A stretch of DNA of 64,000 bases from Sporocytophaga sp. (lineage in GTDB: Bacteria; Bacteroidota; Bacteroidia; Cytophagales; Cytophagaceae): the NCBI GenBank assembly GCA_024707265.1, contig JANQAB010000009.1:682001-746000 (forward strand), given 5' to 3'. How positions within the stretch are numbered: the stretch's first letter is position 1; the number at the start of each line of letters is the position of its first letter. The notes under the pieces were generated by a model. That model made no database searches. It was not told where the DNA came from and saw nothing but the letters and a program-made list of their open reading frames with translations. A program made the position numbers and the translations under genes. This document shows positions 1 to 10,690 of this stretch, piece by piece.

Positions 1-532
1 TGCATATCCTCTTCCTGCTGTTCCATTGCGATGTTCGATGGCTATTACTACTCTGATCTTTTCTTCGCTAGCACTTCTTCCTTGCTGGCCTTTTTGCGGA
101 GTGCCTATTTCAAATTCATCTACGTGAACCTCATCTTCCAAAGGATGTTCCAGGCTACTTTTCATAGCTTCCTGTACTTTTTGCCTGAACAACCATGTTG
201 TTTTTTGCTGCAATTGAAATCTTTCCGCCAGCCAAACACTATTTGCACCTTTCTTACTGGTAACTATTTCATACAACATCTCAAATGCTAATGATATAGA
301 AAATTTTATCTTGTGAAAAAAAGTACCTGATGTTGCGGACTCATCATATTGGCACTTTGTACATCTTCTACTATATGGTTGCTTACCTCTGGAATAGGTT
401 GTATTCTTACAACCTTTACATTCATTCATAACCATCCCCCCATTTTAACTCCGCTAAATATTGTAAACATGACGAATTATCAGGATATTTCTCTTTGAAT
501 TCTTTACGACTAAGGCCCTTATCTATTTTCAT
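1..532 (-). CDS. IS1595-family (ISXO2-like) transposase, 3' part cut by window edge
   Basis: An uninterrupted minus-strand reading frame of 177 codons runs from ATG at 532 to the left edge. The N-terminus has a zinc-ribbon of two CxxC pairs (C37/C40 and C56/C59), followed by a basic helical region and the start of the DDE catalytic domain at HVDEFEIG (first acidic residue near D137). This order of zinc ribbon then DDE nuclease is typical of IS1595/ISXO2 transposases, which move DNA by cut-and-paste or co-integrate formation. The catalytic remainder and the distal inverted repeat lie outside the window. I could not define the proximal terminal inverted repeat, so the element may be intact or a remnant. 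The family call is from domain order and motif recall only. Confidence 0.75.
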
Positions 533-851
533 ACTTCTTTTTTGGGAAAAATAGATAGCCTCGACGCAACCAGTCTGCGTTCAGATATTTAAATGGGTAA
601 TCCTATTAAAAGATATTCATTACCTGCATTTTAAATATATTCTATTAGATTTTTTTGGACAGTTTCGTTTTAATTCCTACAATAGAATAAAGCCTTTATT
701 CCCTTAGAAATCTTATTTGTTAGGAAAAAAACTATATTTTTTTGTATTTAAATTACTTAAATTTTCTTAAATAGCTAAACAATAATAGTTAAATCCTATT
801 TTGTACCTATTAAATTATAAACCAGTTTGGAAAGTCGTTTAAATACTTATT
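533..851. other. AT-rich intergenic region upstream of the GH8 gene
   Basis: No convincing reading frame. The region should hold the outer end of the IS1595-type element and the promoter of the GH8 gene. A short inverted pair GGTAAT/ATTACC occurs near 595-630. I see no confident -33/-7 Bacteroidota promoter and no Shine-Dalgarno before the ATG at 852. Confidence 0.4.
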
Positions 852-3789
852 ATGAAGAAAAAATTTACCCTATTGCTGCTTTGTCTCGTTTCTGTTTTTC
901 AGATCCAGGTATTGAAGGCCCAGACGCCAACTTATGCTTATCCTCAGAACAGGAATTATCCTTATGGGTTTCAGCAAAATGTTAGAACCAAAACTGAAGC
1001 TTCTGGTATTGCAGACTCCTGGTATAATGACTGGAAGTCCAGATGGGTGGAAACCTGCGGAAGTTCAGCGAGAGTAAAAGATGGAGGTGGGAGTTCTTAT
1101 TCAGAGGGCATTGGTTATGGAATGCTTCTGGCTGTCTACAGAGGGGACAAAACTCTTTTTGATGGTTTGTGGACATATTATAAGAATAATATGAACAACC
1201 ACGGATTAATGAATTGGTGCCGTAATAGCTGCAGTGGAGGTTCATGCGGAGAAAATGGGGCTACGGATGGGGATCTTGATGCGGCAATGGCTCTGGTTAT
1301 AGCAAGTTGCCAATGGCCTTCAGGTTCTTACGCTGCTGATGGTAAAACTTTAATCACTAATATAAAGAACTGGGAATTCACAACATGCAACGGTTTGACT
1401 GTTCAAAAGGCAGGCGACTGGTTGGGAGGTTGTAACTGTACAAACCCTTCATATTTTTCTCCCGGGTATTATAGAGCGTTCGCTCAGTTTATTCCGGATC
1501 AATCTTCATTTTGGTTAAAAGCAGCTGATGACAGCTATACTGTTTTACTAAAATCTGCTCACTCAACAACAGGATTGATTCCAGCCTGGAGTGATTCTGA
1601 TGGTGGTATTGGCGGTTCTGGAGATTGTAATAGTATTGCTGCTAATGGTGGTGGTACAAGATCCGATTATCAGTTTGATGCTGCAAGAGCACCTTGGAGA
1701 ATTGCAATTGACTATTTATGGTGGGGAACTCCTAGTGCAAAAACCTGGCTGACTAAACTTACAGGTTGGGTTAAAAGTGGTCCGGGAATCAGCGGTATCA
1801 AAGCCGGCTACAAAAGAGACGGCTCTCAGAATGTGGATTACAGAAATTCTGCATTTACCGGCGCATTTGCTTTAGCAGCAATGGCTTCCAGTCAGGATGA
1901 TGCAAATTCTTTCTTCAACTGGTGGACCCAGAATTCAGTCACTTCAGGTAATGTAGGATCCAGATTGGACGATGCTCCTTATTTTCAAAACTCTTTAAGA
2001 ACTATTTATGTGTTGCTTGCAACAGGTAATATGTGGTATCCATGTGGAAATGTTACTCCTCCTTCAAGCTGTAAAAAGCCGAACCTAGGTACGGATATCA
2101 GTATGTGCGGAAGTTCTTTTCCGGTTACCCTTCAGTCAAAAACAAACGGAGGCGGAAATATTAGATTTACATGGAAAAGAACGAGTCCTTCTGCTGCGAC
2201 ATTTGTAACGAGCAGCAGTAATGCGACAGATGCAAACTATAATGTGACAGCAGCGAATGGTGCTGGTACTTATGTTGTCGTTCGTGATTCCGTGGATAAT
2301 ACAGGTAAGATAGTCTGCACCCAGACAGATGAAATTGTCATTTCTGCAACTCTTCAGACTCCTGCTTTAGGCGCGGATAAAGTTCTTTGTAATCCTGCAA
2401 GTTACAACCTTTCACCTTCTAATCTTTCTTCTTTCCCTTCCGGAACAACCTGGCAGTGGCAGAAAAATGGAGGAAACATTAATGGGGCAACAAGCAGTAC
2501 TTTGTCTAATGTAAATGAAGCTGGAACATATAAGCTTACTGCCAGCATTTCAGGATGTAATTCTACCTCCGACGAAATTAAACTAACCTCCAGTCTTCCT
2601 ACTCCTGTAAACGGATGCAGATCTTCTGCAGGGACAGTTACTTTAAGTGTGAGTGGCGGTACTGCCCCTTACAACTGGTATAGCAGTTCTTCAGGAGGCA
2701 GCGCCCTTGCCACGGGCAATACCTATACTACTCCATCAATTTCTTCGACTACTACTTATTATGTGCAGGATGCTTCCGGAGGCGGAACAAAGGGAAATGT
2801 CGGACCAGCCAATAATTCAATAGGTACTGTCTGGGATGGAAATGATTATGCCTATAAATTAAAATTTGATGCGCTAAGTGCCTTTACATTAAACTCAGTT
2901 ACTGTTTTTCCAAATGCAGCAGGTACTTTGACTGTAAGAGTTCTAAAAAAGCGACAAGACTACTGTACTTGCGTCTAAAGCATTTACTCTTTCGGGCCCT
3001 GGAGGCTCACAAGTTTTAGATCTTGGATTTTCTATACCACAAGGAACTGATTATTATATGGATGGTCAAGTTACGGGAGGTGCTAAATTGAATATGAATG
3101 GTGGTGGAGCTGCTTATCCTTATACTCTTGCAAGTGTCGTTTCTATAAAAGGAACAGATCCTGACTGGATTGTTGGAAGTGGGTGGTACCTATATTATTA
3201 TAACTGGAATGTAAGTGTAGGCAATGGATGCGCAAGACTTCCGGTTGTTGCCACAATCAATGCGTCTTGTACATCAACTCCTCCTGCTCAGCCGCAGATT
3301 TCAGGTCCTGACATTGCTGGACAGGGAGCTACTGTAACCTATACGGTGGCTCAGGTTCAGGGAGTTTCTTATAACTGGTCAGTAACAGGTGATGCTCAAA
3401 TTCTTTCAGGGCAAGGTACCAATTCAGTTGTAATAAAATTCGGCAATGATGATGCAAGTATCTCAGTTGTGGCTTCAAACTCAGGAGGGACAGCAATTTC
3501 TCCTGCTAAATTAATTGATGTTCGTCCGGCAGGAATCAACGATGGCCAGGCTGAGTCCATTAAGATTTATCCAAATCCATCCAATCATGAATTCTTAATG
3601 GATTTGTCAACGCTTAATGGAGAGGCAATCATTAAGGTTTATGACTTAAATTCTAATCTTCTGGTCGATCAGAAAGATGTCCTTTCGAGCTCCCAGGTAA
3701 CTATCGGGGCTGATTATCCCGCAGGATTCTATATTGTTGAACTAATTACAAATAAAGGAAACTTCAGATGTAAGCTGGTGAAGCAATAG
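852..3789 (+). CDS. Secreted GH8 endoglucanase with Ig-like repeats and T9SS sorting domain (one frameshift)
   Basis: Secreted beta-1,4-glucan hydrolase of family GH8 (cellulase). A signal peptide ends near residue 24 (LKAQ). The catalytic domain (about 25-400) shows the probable general acid E85 in SEGIGYGM, the DGDLDAAMA segment (D141/D143) and D276 in SDYQFDAARAPWR. Ig-like, Gly/Ser/Thr-rich repeats follow (about 410-640), then a beta-sandwich region ending near GCARLPVVA, and a type A C-terminal sorting domain starting at IKIYPNPS. The frame breaks in an A6 run at 2945-2950: removing one A joins residue ~700 to the rest and gives about 978 residues. As written, the protein stops at 2978 and would lose its sorting domain. 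The same accessory cassette is found on the GH9 enzyme downstream. GH8 family assignment is firm; the substrate (cellulose) is inferred from context. Confidence 0.9.
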
Positions 3790-3810
3790 ATAAATTTGGT
3801 TAAGCATAAA

Positions 3811-3848
3811 AAAAAGTGGTTAGAGTCTATCTTTAACCACTTTTTTTG
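3811..3848 (+). terminator. Rho-independent terminator after GH8 gene
   Basis: Inverted repeat AAAGTGGTTA (3813-3822) and TAACCACTTT (3834-3843), 11-base loop, with a T run after it and an A run before it, so it may act in both directions. It lies 25 bases after the GH8 stop. Confidence 0.8.
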
Positions 3849-4199
3849 TTGGTGAACTTTTAGAATAACTTAATGATCTTCAGATTTTATTAAACCTTTC
3901 TAGGTTTTTCCCGGACTTTATTTTTTGATGCCAAGACATTTATACCAGTCCGACTTTTGTCTTCTATTTCGCCTATATTTTGGATTTATACAAAGAAATA
4001 TGTTGAAAGTATAATATTTTGATTTAGAGTCAGATAGTGTGTATAGTTTTATTTGAGCTTTAAAAAGTATAATTATTTCTGTGAGAAATGTGAATGCAGG
4101 GTGAATAATATTACATCGTGTATTCAATATTCCCAAATGTGTCTTTTTTAAATACAATTTTGTATGCGTAATTTAATAGTTAGTGAATTCGCCTCAGAA
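3849..4199. other. AT-rich gap between the two cellulase genes
   Basis: About 350 bases with no credible gene. A 79-codon minus-strand frame (3918-4157) has no recognisable features and was rejected. The region probably carries the GH9 promoter. Confidence 0.4.
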
Positions 4200-5289
4200 A
4201 TGAAAAAAATCATTCAATTATTATTTCTAATTGTTTTCAATAGCTCTGCTATTTCCCAATCATTAACCAATAGTGATTATCAAAAAGCATTGTGGATGAC
4301 CACAAGATTTTATGGTGCTCAAAGATCTGGTGATAATAACTGGACAATTTATAATCATTTACCGGCTGGTGTGCCTGCTGGTTTAAGAGGAAAGGCTTTT
4401 ATTGCTGATGCAGACGGGGCACATGACCTTTCCGGCGGGTGGCACGATTGCGGGGATCACGTAAAGTTTGGGCAGACGCAGTTTTATTCTGCTTATATTC
4501 TTCTCAAAGGTTATGCAGAGTTTAAGACTGGATATGATGATAGGTATTCATTCGATTATCAAGGATATAAAGCTGCTAATAAGTGGAATTTTGAAGACAA
4601 TGCTCATGACCCTAATTGTATTCCGGATGTCTTGGATGAGATGAAGCATGAGGCTGAATTTCTCATTAAATGCATCCCTAATTCAACCACATTTTATTAT
4701 CAGGTAGGAAAAGGTGGTTGCCCAGGAGATCATTGCAGATGGGAGACAGCAGTTAAAATGCAGACTAATGATGCAAATAACGGAGGACAGCCTAGACCGA
4801 TTTATAAAAATCCTCAGGATGCTTCGATGCCATCTTTCTGTGGTGCTACATTGGCTTTAATGTCAAGAATGTATAAAAAGTTTGATGCAGATTTTGCAGC
4901 TACTTGTCTTCAACATGCTGTTTATGCCTATAATTATGCTAAAGCAAATCCTGGTACTGTTGGCTCAGCAGGTGGAGGCCAGTATGGTGCAAAAACAAAC
5001 TGGAAGGATGATTTTGCTACTTTGTGTGCAGAGTTGTATTGGGCTACAGGCAATGCTGCTTACAGAACAGAAGCCATTAGCCAGGGACCAATATCACCGA
5101 ACATGGGTTATACTTTTGATTATGCAAATACAGGGGAAATTGCTTTGTATAATTTGGCAGTGTTAGGAGATGCGGCCTCATTAACTACGTTTAATAATCG
5201 AATAACTGGGCACTTTCTGGCCGATGGGAGCAGAAATGGGCAAGGAGTTTATAATGCACATGGAGGAGGTTGGGGAGCATTGCGTTACA

Positions 5290-5297
5290 ATGCTAAT
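5290..5297. repeat. Left 8-bp target-site duplication of the IS4-family element
   Basis: ATGCTAAT, directly repeated at 6699-6706 on the other side of the element. Its position sets the exact insertion point in the GH9 gene. Confidence 0.85.
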
Positions 5298-6698
5298 TTA
5301 ATGCCATTAAGTTAAGCAGTTTTGTAATTCATATTATACTTCCTATGACACTTTTTATTTCTAGAACATTTCTGTCCTTTTCTTGAGTAATTGAATTTTC
5401 CGATCATAGTATTGGTGTAAAAATCCACTGTCTGCTCAATAGTCCAATCTAATGCTATTTTTAGAAATAGTTTTTTTGTAGTACTCAAGCCCAATGTTTT
5501 ATTTATATTGATAACCCTTCCAGAAGATTTGCTTTTTGAAGGGTTTATCTTCTGACACAATATGGCGTTAATGGTCAGAAGCAATGTTTTTATGTAAAAA
5601 TCCTGTTTTACAACAATTGACCGGATGCCTGAAAAATCTTCCACCTCCAGTCGGCTTTTTATCAATTTATATCCCTCTTCAATATTCCATCTTTCCTTGT
5701 AAAGACCCAATACTGCCGTTCTTTTATACTTCTCTTCATTCAACAGTGATGTGCAAAAAACTTCAATTTCTCCGTTTTTATTTTTCTTCTTAATTAACCG
5801 GACACGAACAGTCTGAGGTATGCCGTTTTCCTCTGCCCACTTCCTATATTTTGATGGTATTCTAAGGCTAACAATTTCATCGTTATTTTTTCCGGAAGTA
5901 AACTCTCTGACAATAGTCCACCAATCACTCTTCATCCTGAAGCAAAAGTTTGTCCCCATAGACTTTAATGAGAATATCAGCGGATAGCTTGGATAGTATC
6001 TGTCAAAAAGAACCACATCGTTTTTGCTCACATGCTCCAGATGCTTCCAAGCCATATCAGTTTCGGATGTAGAGAAACTATCTATCCTAGAGTCTAGTAC
6101 CAAACCATTTAATACATCATACAAATAGGATATCCTGGCAAGTGACTTCGGGCTGTCTGCTTTCGGTCCGAACATATGTACTCCGAACTCCTCTTCAATT
6201 GTTGAATGTTTGGGTAGCTGAAGTGTAGAACCATCTACAGCAAGAATCCGGTAGCCTTTCCACTTTCTGTATGTTGAATCTGAATAAAAAGCCTTTACAG
6301 ATTTTCTGTTTAGTTCAATAAATGCATCAGGTGATAATTTGGACCTTGCTTGACAAAGAGCACTTGAACTTGGAAATAATGCAGCTGATAGACCCAAACT
6401 ATCAAAATAAGAATTGATCTCCTTCTGGTAAGAACCATTATCTTTCTGTAACAGAAAGATAATCAGGTCTGAAAAAATTAAAAGCTCGATCTCTTGTAAA
6501 ATTATTTACCGACAGTCTATTACGGTCGATAAAATTTTCTTCATATATTTGCGTGGTAAGGTTTTCAAGGACTTTACAAGTTACTTTACTATGAGAAGCT
6601 CCTATTACGGGGCTTTTCTTTTTTCTACCCAAATCTAATAATTACACCCGTTTATTCACATAGTTTTACTTTATTTTGCCTTAACTTAATGGCATTAA
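5298..6698. mobile_element. IS4-family insertion sequence, 1401 bp
   Basis: The ends are perfect inverted repeats of at least 19 bp, TTAATGCCATTAAGTTAAG at 5298 and its complement ending at 6698. They are bordered by the 8-bp duplication ATGCTAAT. The only gene inside is a minus-strand DDE transposase whose stop codon lies inside the left inverted repeat. Clean ends and an intact duplication indicate a recent insertion. Confidence 0.9.
5312..6632 (-). CDS. IS4-family transposase (one frameshift)
   Basis: DDE transposase of the IS4 family. Two frames, 6632 to about 6467 and about 6465 to 5312, join if one C of the CC pair (GG on the plus strand at 6466-6467) is removed, giving about 439 residues. 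The N-terminal part begins MGRKKKSPVIG. The downstream part has the first catalytic Asp in AVDGSTLQLP, a second in VLFDRYYP, and the IS4 signature Y-x2-R-x3-E-x6-K in YKERWNIEEGYKLIK. As written the transposase is split and probably inactive, unless the extra base is a sequencing error like others in this window. Confidence 0.85.
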
Positions 6699-6706
6699 AT
6701 GCTAAT
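6699..6706. repeat. Right 8-bp target-site duplication of the IS4-family element
   Basis: Second copy of ATGCTAAT. The GH9 reading frame resumes immediately after it at 6707. Confidence 0.85.
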
Positions 6707-8923
6707 TCTTCTTTCCTAATAGCCTTATACTGCAAGCTAAATAACAATTATACAGCTCCTGTTCTGGAAAAGCTGCACAAAGATATAGATTATATAATGG
6801 GAGCAAATACTTCCAAGAGATCTTATATCGTAGGGTTCGTTCCTGGCGGTACTGGTTATGTTTCCCCTCTAAAACCCCACCATCGGAATGCTTTTCTGAG
6901 AGATGACAATCCGGCCGGTACGGATAACAGCCTTACAATTCCAGCAAAAAATCAACAATTAGGAGCTTTGGTTGGGGGTAAACGCGATGGAACATATAAT
7001 GACAACAGAGAAGATTATGTTAATTCGGAAGTAGGTATAGATTACAATGCTGGATTAGTTGGTGCTCTTGGTTTTATTAATTCAAGAGTTGCTCCTGTGG
7101 ATACAAATAAATTTTGTGGAAATCCACCAACTTGTGAAATTCCTTCTCTTGGCCCCGACTTAAGCACATGCGGCGCTGCTTATCCGATTCAGTTAAACTC
7201 AAATACCTCTGCAGGTAGTACAATTAGATTTACATGGAAAAAGATCAGTCCGGTCGCATCTTTACTTATTAACAATAGCAGTAATGCTGCTGATAATAAA
7301 TATGCGGTTACGGCAGCAAACGGAGCAGGAACGTATGTAGTAATAAGAGATTCCTTGGACGCAGCGAATGCTGTTGCTTGCAGTAAGTCAGATACTATTA
7401 TCATCAGCAGCACATTGCCTGTTCCTGTTTTGTCACCAACCGGTTCAATTGATCTGTGCAATCCGGCCTCTGTTGATTTTTCAGTTTCAAATGGTTCAGC
7501 ATATCCGGCATTAACAACCTGGCAATGGAGCCTCGATGGTAATAACCTGACAGGAGAAGAGGCGCAAGCGTTGCTTAATGTGAGAAAAGCAGGAGTTTAT
7601 AAAATTACTGCAAGCATAGCAGGTTGCACGTCCACCGATGCAAGTATCACTATTACTTCAAGTCTGCCCTTGCCAGTAGATGGCTGTGCGTCCACTGCTC
7701 CTATTAAACTTTCAATAGCTGGTGCCACCGGAGGGCCATATAATTGGTATGCGACAGAAACTTCTACTACTCCTTTGGCTACCGGAGTTACTATCTTTGA
7801 TGCACCTGCCGAGGGAACGTACTATGTTCAGGATATGAGCAGTACTACAGGGAGTGTAGGTCCGACTGCTACTTATGGCGGCGCGTCGAGTTGGGGAGTT
7901 AGTGCAACCAATACTCTACTTTTTGCTGTTACTAAGGATTTTACACTTCATTCATTTAAAGTGCCATTTGGTAATATCTATGCTAACAACTCTGCAGCTA
8001 CTGTTACTGTGGAAGTTGTGGATGGCGTCGGAAATTCTTTTACTCCTAAAAAGCTCTTTACTTCTGATCCGGTAAATATTACAACTGCAATGGCTAATAG
8101 TTTGGTTACATTCAGTTTTACAGGATTTGACATCAAAGCAGCTTGGGGAGCAAACCTTGGACTGAAGATTTCTGCCCTCGACTTAAATGGTGAGCCCCTC
8201 TGGAATTCCACAGGAGCTTCTTATCCTTATGTGTCTGATCCATCAGGAATTGTTTTAATAACGGGGACTCTCGGGGGTAACGGAGATACAAACGATTATA
8301 TGTATTTCTATGATTGGAATATCTCAACAGGGAATAATTGCAGCAGACTTCCAGTAGTTGCAACTACTGGAGCTGGTTGTACAACTACTCCTGTAAGATT
8401 AGTGGAGTTTAAAGGAACTCGAGAAAGCAATGTGACCTCATTAAATTGGATTACAGCATCGGAGGAAAACAGCAGTTATTTTGAGGTACAAAGATCATCT
8501 GATGGTAAAGACTTTAGAGGAATCGGTCAGGTTAGGGCAGCAGGTTCTAGCTCATCCGTTTTATATTACACATTTGAAGACCGTTATCCTGAAAATGGTT
8601 TGTTCTATTATCGACTGAAGCAGGTTGATTTTGATGGGTCGCATGAGTTAAGTAAGATTGTTTCTGTTTCCAATGAAGATCAGACGCGGTTAAGTCTTGT
8701 CCCAAATCCTTTTCTGAAATCATCTCAGTTGTCAGTAATTTCTCCATATAGCAGCAGCTATTCTGTTTATGTAATTGATCTTTCGGGTATGATAGTGGAA
8801 ACGGCAGAAAATCTTGGAATAGGGGAAAAAGTTGATATCGGAGCTTCATTAAGCTCAGGCATGTACCTTCTAAAAGTAGTTGTGAACGGAAAAGCTTACC
8901 ATTTGAAGATGGTTAAGAATTGA

Positions 8924-8951
8924 GTTGAAAGATAAAAGTTAAAAGCTGAAA
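8924..8951 (+). repeat. Period-7 GNNNAAA repeat directly after the GH9 stop codon
   Basis: Four heptamers, gttgaaa gataaaa gttaaaa gctgaaa, start on the base after the stop codon and lie in the sense orientation. One of six such arrays in the window. Confidence 0.75.
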
Positions 8952-8970
8952 GTTTGATGCCAATGTTTTG

Positions 8971-9000
8971 AGGCTATCTCCATATGATAGCTTCATTTTA
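8971..9000 (+). terminator. Weak terminator-like hairpin after the GH9 gene
   Basis: Stem GCTATC (8973-8978) and GATAGC (8986-8991) with a T-rich tail. Short stem, so a tentative call. Confidence 0.4.
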
Positions 9001-9189
9001 CAAAATTATATCATAATATAGCATGTGTCGAGGAGGCTAGAACTGGAAGTTTAGTGACGGCTATGATTTCGGATCCGATCCTGTTGGCCAATTGTTTATT
9101 AGAGTTTCCATCCATAAATCCCTTACTTTATAACTAAATATATGTAAATTTCATAGTTTCGTTAAATCTCAACTAAATTTAGAACAAGG

Positions 9190-9495
9190 ATGGAACTTGC
9201 AATAAGAACTTTTGTCAACCTAGTATTTTTGTCATACACAGTATTTATATTCTTCAATATGGAAAATTATAAAGAAATTTTCTTATCATGTAGTTATGTT
9301 TTAATCCTGGTTATTTTAAACTTTTCTCTTTCAGTTTTACTTTTCCGCTTTATTCCTAGAGGTAAAGGATTTGTTACGGTCATAAACTATATAATATTGT
9401 TTATCGCACTTCTCTTTCTTTTAATACCTTTCCTCTTTTACCAACTTTTGGGATTATTTTTTTGCTTAGGAGATGACTGGGGTAACATGTGGTAG
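9190..9495 (+). CDS. Small hypothetical membrane protein
   Basis: A 101-residue protein with three or four hydrophobic segments (about 5-22, 30-52 and 62-92) and a short C-terminal tail GDDWGNMW. I do not recognise a family. It starts with ATG and a weak AAGG lies upstream (9184-9189). It sits between the cellulase locus and a stretch of decayed-looking sequence, with no evident operon partner. The hydrophobic pattern supports a real integral membrane protein, but function is unknown. Confidence 0.5.
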   Translation: MELAIRTFVNLVFLSYTVFIFFNMENYKEIFLSCSYVLILVILNFSLSVLLFRFIPRGKGFVTVINYIILFIALLFLLIPFLFYQLLGLFFCLGDDWGNMW

Positions 9496-9534
9496 TTTTT
9501 GTAATATGTAATTTTTCTAATTTAAATTTTTTCT

Positions 9535-9771
9535 ATGGCTTCTAAATTCTATCCAAAGCTGGATAGTTAAGTCTCTATTGATTCCCTGCCAGAACAGCTT
9601 AGTTTTTTTGAATCGGGAATTGATAATTTACTCTCCGGCTTATACTTTAAGGATTTACAGGTTTCGGGCGCATCGTCTTCGGGATCAACTTCCTTATACT
9701 TAAACTTAATAACATATAAAGATCTAGGCTTTGATATTCCTGGCACAGGCCTTGGCCTTTACTTAAATTAA
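9535..9771 (+). pseudogene. Small gene remnant with one in-frame stop
   Basis: From ATG 9535, eleven codons lead to TAA at 9568-9570. The same frame then stays open for 66 more codons to TAA at 9769-9771, encoding a peptide with SLPEQLSFFESGIDNLL and ending GTGLGLYLN. The open frame after a single stop suggests a recently broken small gene or the tail of a longer one. No family recognised. Confidence 0.3.
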
Positions 9772-10046
9772 TCGCCTGCAGGGATTACAGAATTACCTTT
9801 ATCATTTCCTTGGTTTATCAGAAATTTTACATCATGCTCAGGAAGTGCCAAGGATTTCTTAAAGCGTTTCTTTATGTAACTCAGATTTCTAAAAGGCTTG
9901 GGAGATGCCTTATGCTTACTGAAAAGTTTTTCAGCACGGATTATTGTGGAAGTTGAATTAGTGGATGCAAAAAACACAAAGTCGGATAAATAATTGTCTG
10001 CCTTTCCGTAGTTAGTTGAATTTTTAAGCAGACACTCTGTGCACAA
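9768..10046 (-). CDS. Hypothetical protein, possibly a gene fragment
   Basis: An open frame of about 92 codons with a TTG start (10046); the frame is open a little further upstream without an ATG. The product is basic in the middle (NLSYIKKRFKKSLALPEHDVKF) with a Cys pair near the start. It has no signal peptide or membrane segment and no family I know. It overlaps the end of the plus-strand remnant at 9535-9771, so at most one of the two is likely to be functional. It could be the 3' part of a truncated gene. Confidence 0.25.
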   Translation of the reverse strand: MCTECLLKNSTNYGKADNYLSDFVFFASTNSTSTIIRAEKLFSKHKASPKPFRNLSYIKKRFKKSLALPEHDVKFLINQGNDKGNSVIPAGD

Positions 10047-10109
10047 GATAGCTCCAATTTGAGCAAGATTTTACTCAGCCTTTGGAGTCAATCGAACAAT
10101 ACTAAAATG

Positions 10110-10149
10110 AAAGAGGGAAGCATCACTTATCGGATGTCTTCCCTCTTTT
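10110..10149. terminator. Strong hairpin terminator, mainly for the minus-strand YcxB-like gene
   Basis: A stem of about 15 bp, AAAGAGGGAAGNATC (10110-10124) against GATGTCTTCCCTCTTT (10133-10148), loop of 8, with A/T runs on both sides. Confidence 0.75.
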
Positions 10150-10179
10150 ACTTTAAACTTTTAGCTTATTGCTTACAAC
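10145..10179 (-). repeat. Period-7 GNNNAAA repeat directly after the YcxB-like stop codon
   Basis: Read on the minus strand: gttgtaa gcaataa gctaaaa gtttaaa gtaaaag. It starts on the base after the stop codon of the YcxB-like gene, is in sense orientation, and runs into the terminator. Confidence 0.7.
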
Positions 10180-10659
10180 TTATTTTATGTACTCTTTCCT
10201 TTTCAAAATACTATCCATAAAACGAAGATCATTATCCGAATTGAAGATCTTAAAAGGAAGGTGAATGATCTGAGCTTTATTGATAATGAGCAGATATGCA
10301 TCTTTAGATTTTTCAGCAGCTACAACCATGTTCCATTGAATGGGGCTTCCTTGTTTCGGATTTAATTTGATGAGTACCTGTCTGCTGTCAATCTCATAAG
10401 TGAGTTTATCAAACATTATCTGATTTTGTGGTAATTGGGTAACTCCGGTAAATTGTATTGCCCAGAAGAGAATGTACCCGACAACAGCGATGATTGCAGT
10501 CACTATAAACCACCATTTGTAATCCGGAAGAAAAAAGGCGATACATCCGAACAGTATAGGTCCGAATATATACCACCACTGCTTTTTCACAAGGTTTGTA
10601 AGAGCAATCTTTACGTAAGTGTTTTTAGGTAACTGGTACTTTTTGGTTTTGATAATCAT
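10180..10659 (-). CDS. YcxB-like membrane protein
   Basis: A 159-residue protein with two adjacent membrane segments (about 30-46 and 50-70), then a soluble C-terminal part of beta-strand character. It contains MFDKLTYEIDSRQVLIK and ends in a region with HLPFKIFNSD. This layout, two helices followed by a PH-like C-terminal domain, matches the YcxB-like family, whose role is not known. It lies about 30 bases downstream of nadC on the same strand and may be cotranscribed with it. A strong terminator follows. The family call is from fold pattern and wording of the C-terminal part, so moderate. Confidence 0.6.
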   Translation of the reverse strand: MIIKTKKYQLPKNTYVKIALTNLVKKQWWYIFGPILFGCIAFFLPDYKWWFIVTAIIAVVGYILFWAIQFTGVTQLPQNQIMFDKLTYEIDSRQVLIKLNPKQGSPIQWNMVVAAEKSKDAYLLIINKAQIIHLPFKIFNSDNDLRFMDSILKRKEYIK

Positions 10660-10690
10660 AATTCCTGATTCTTCTGTATGTAGTTTTTTT

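Larger units (their letters stand above)
4200..8923 (+). pseudogene. Secreted GH9 endoglucanase with T9SS sorting domain, interrupted by an IS4-family element
   Basis: Family GH9 cellulase in two pieces: 4200-5297 and 6707-8923. I start at ATG 4200 because a classical signal peptide follows at once (MKKIIQLLFLIVF); an in-frame ATG at 4164 would add 12 polar residues. The first piece holds the Asp pair of GH9 in GWHDCGDHVKFG. The second holds PHHRN and the catalytic acid region NREDYVNSEVGIDYNAG. Neither piece alone can be a complete enzyme. Removing the IS plus one target repeat (1409 bases) restores one frame of about 1104 residues. After the catalytic domain come Ig-like repeats and a beta-sandwich shared with the GH8 protein, then a sorting domain beginning at LSLVPNPF. 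The ATG at 6689 lies in the IS end and is not a native start. The insertion is a true gene disruption, unlike the homopolymer frameshifts elsewhere. Confidence 0.9.

Noticed and set aside
31..291. 86-codon plus-strand frame
   Set aside because: It is antisense to a clear IS1595-type transposase frame with zinc-ribbon cysteines.
2944..2951. A AAA AAG slippery heptamer at the GH8 frameshift as a programmed -1 frameshift site
   Set aside because: The needed shift is one base removed (+1), not -1; the -1 frame does not lead to the T9SS part.
3918..4157. 79-codon minus-strand frame between the cellulases
   Set aside because: No family features, low-complexity composition, and it occupies the likely GH9 promoter.
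6689..8923. Separate gene starting at ATG 6689
   Set aside because: The ATG is in the IS inverted repeat; the frame is the C-terminal part of the GH9 gene.
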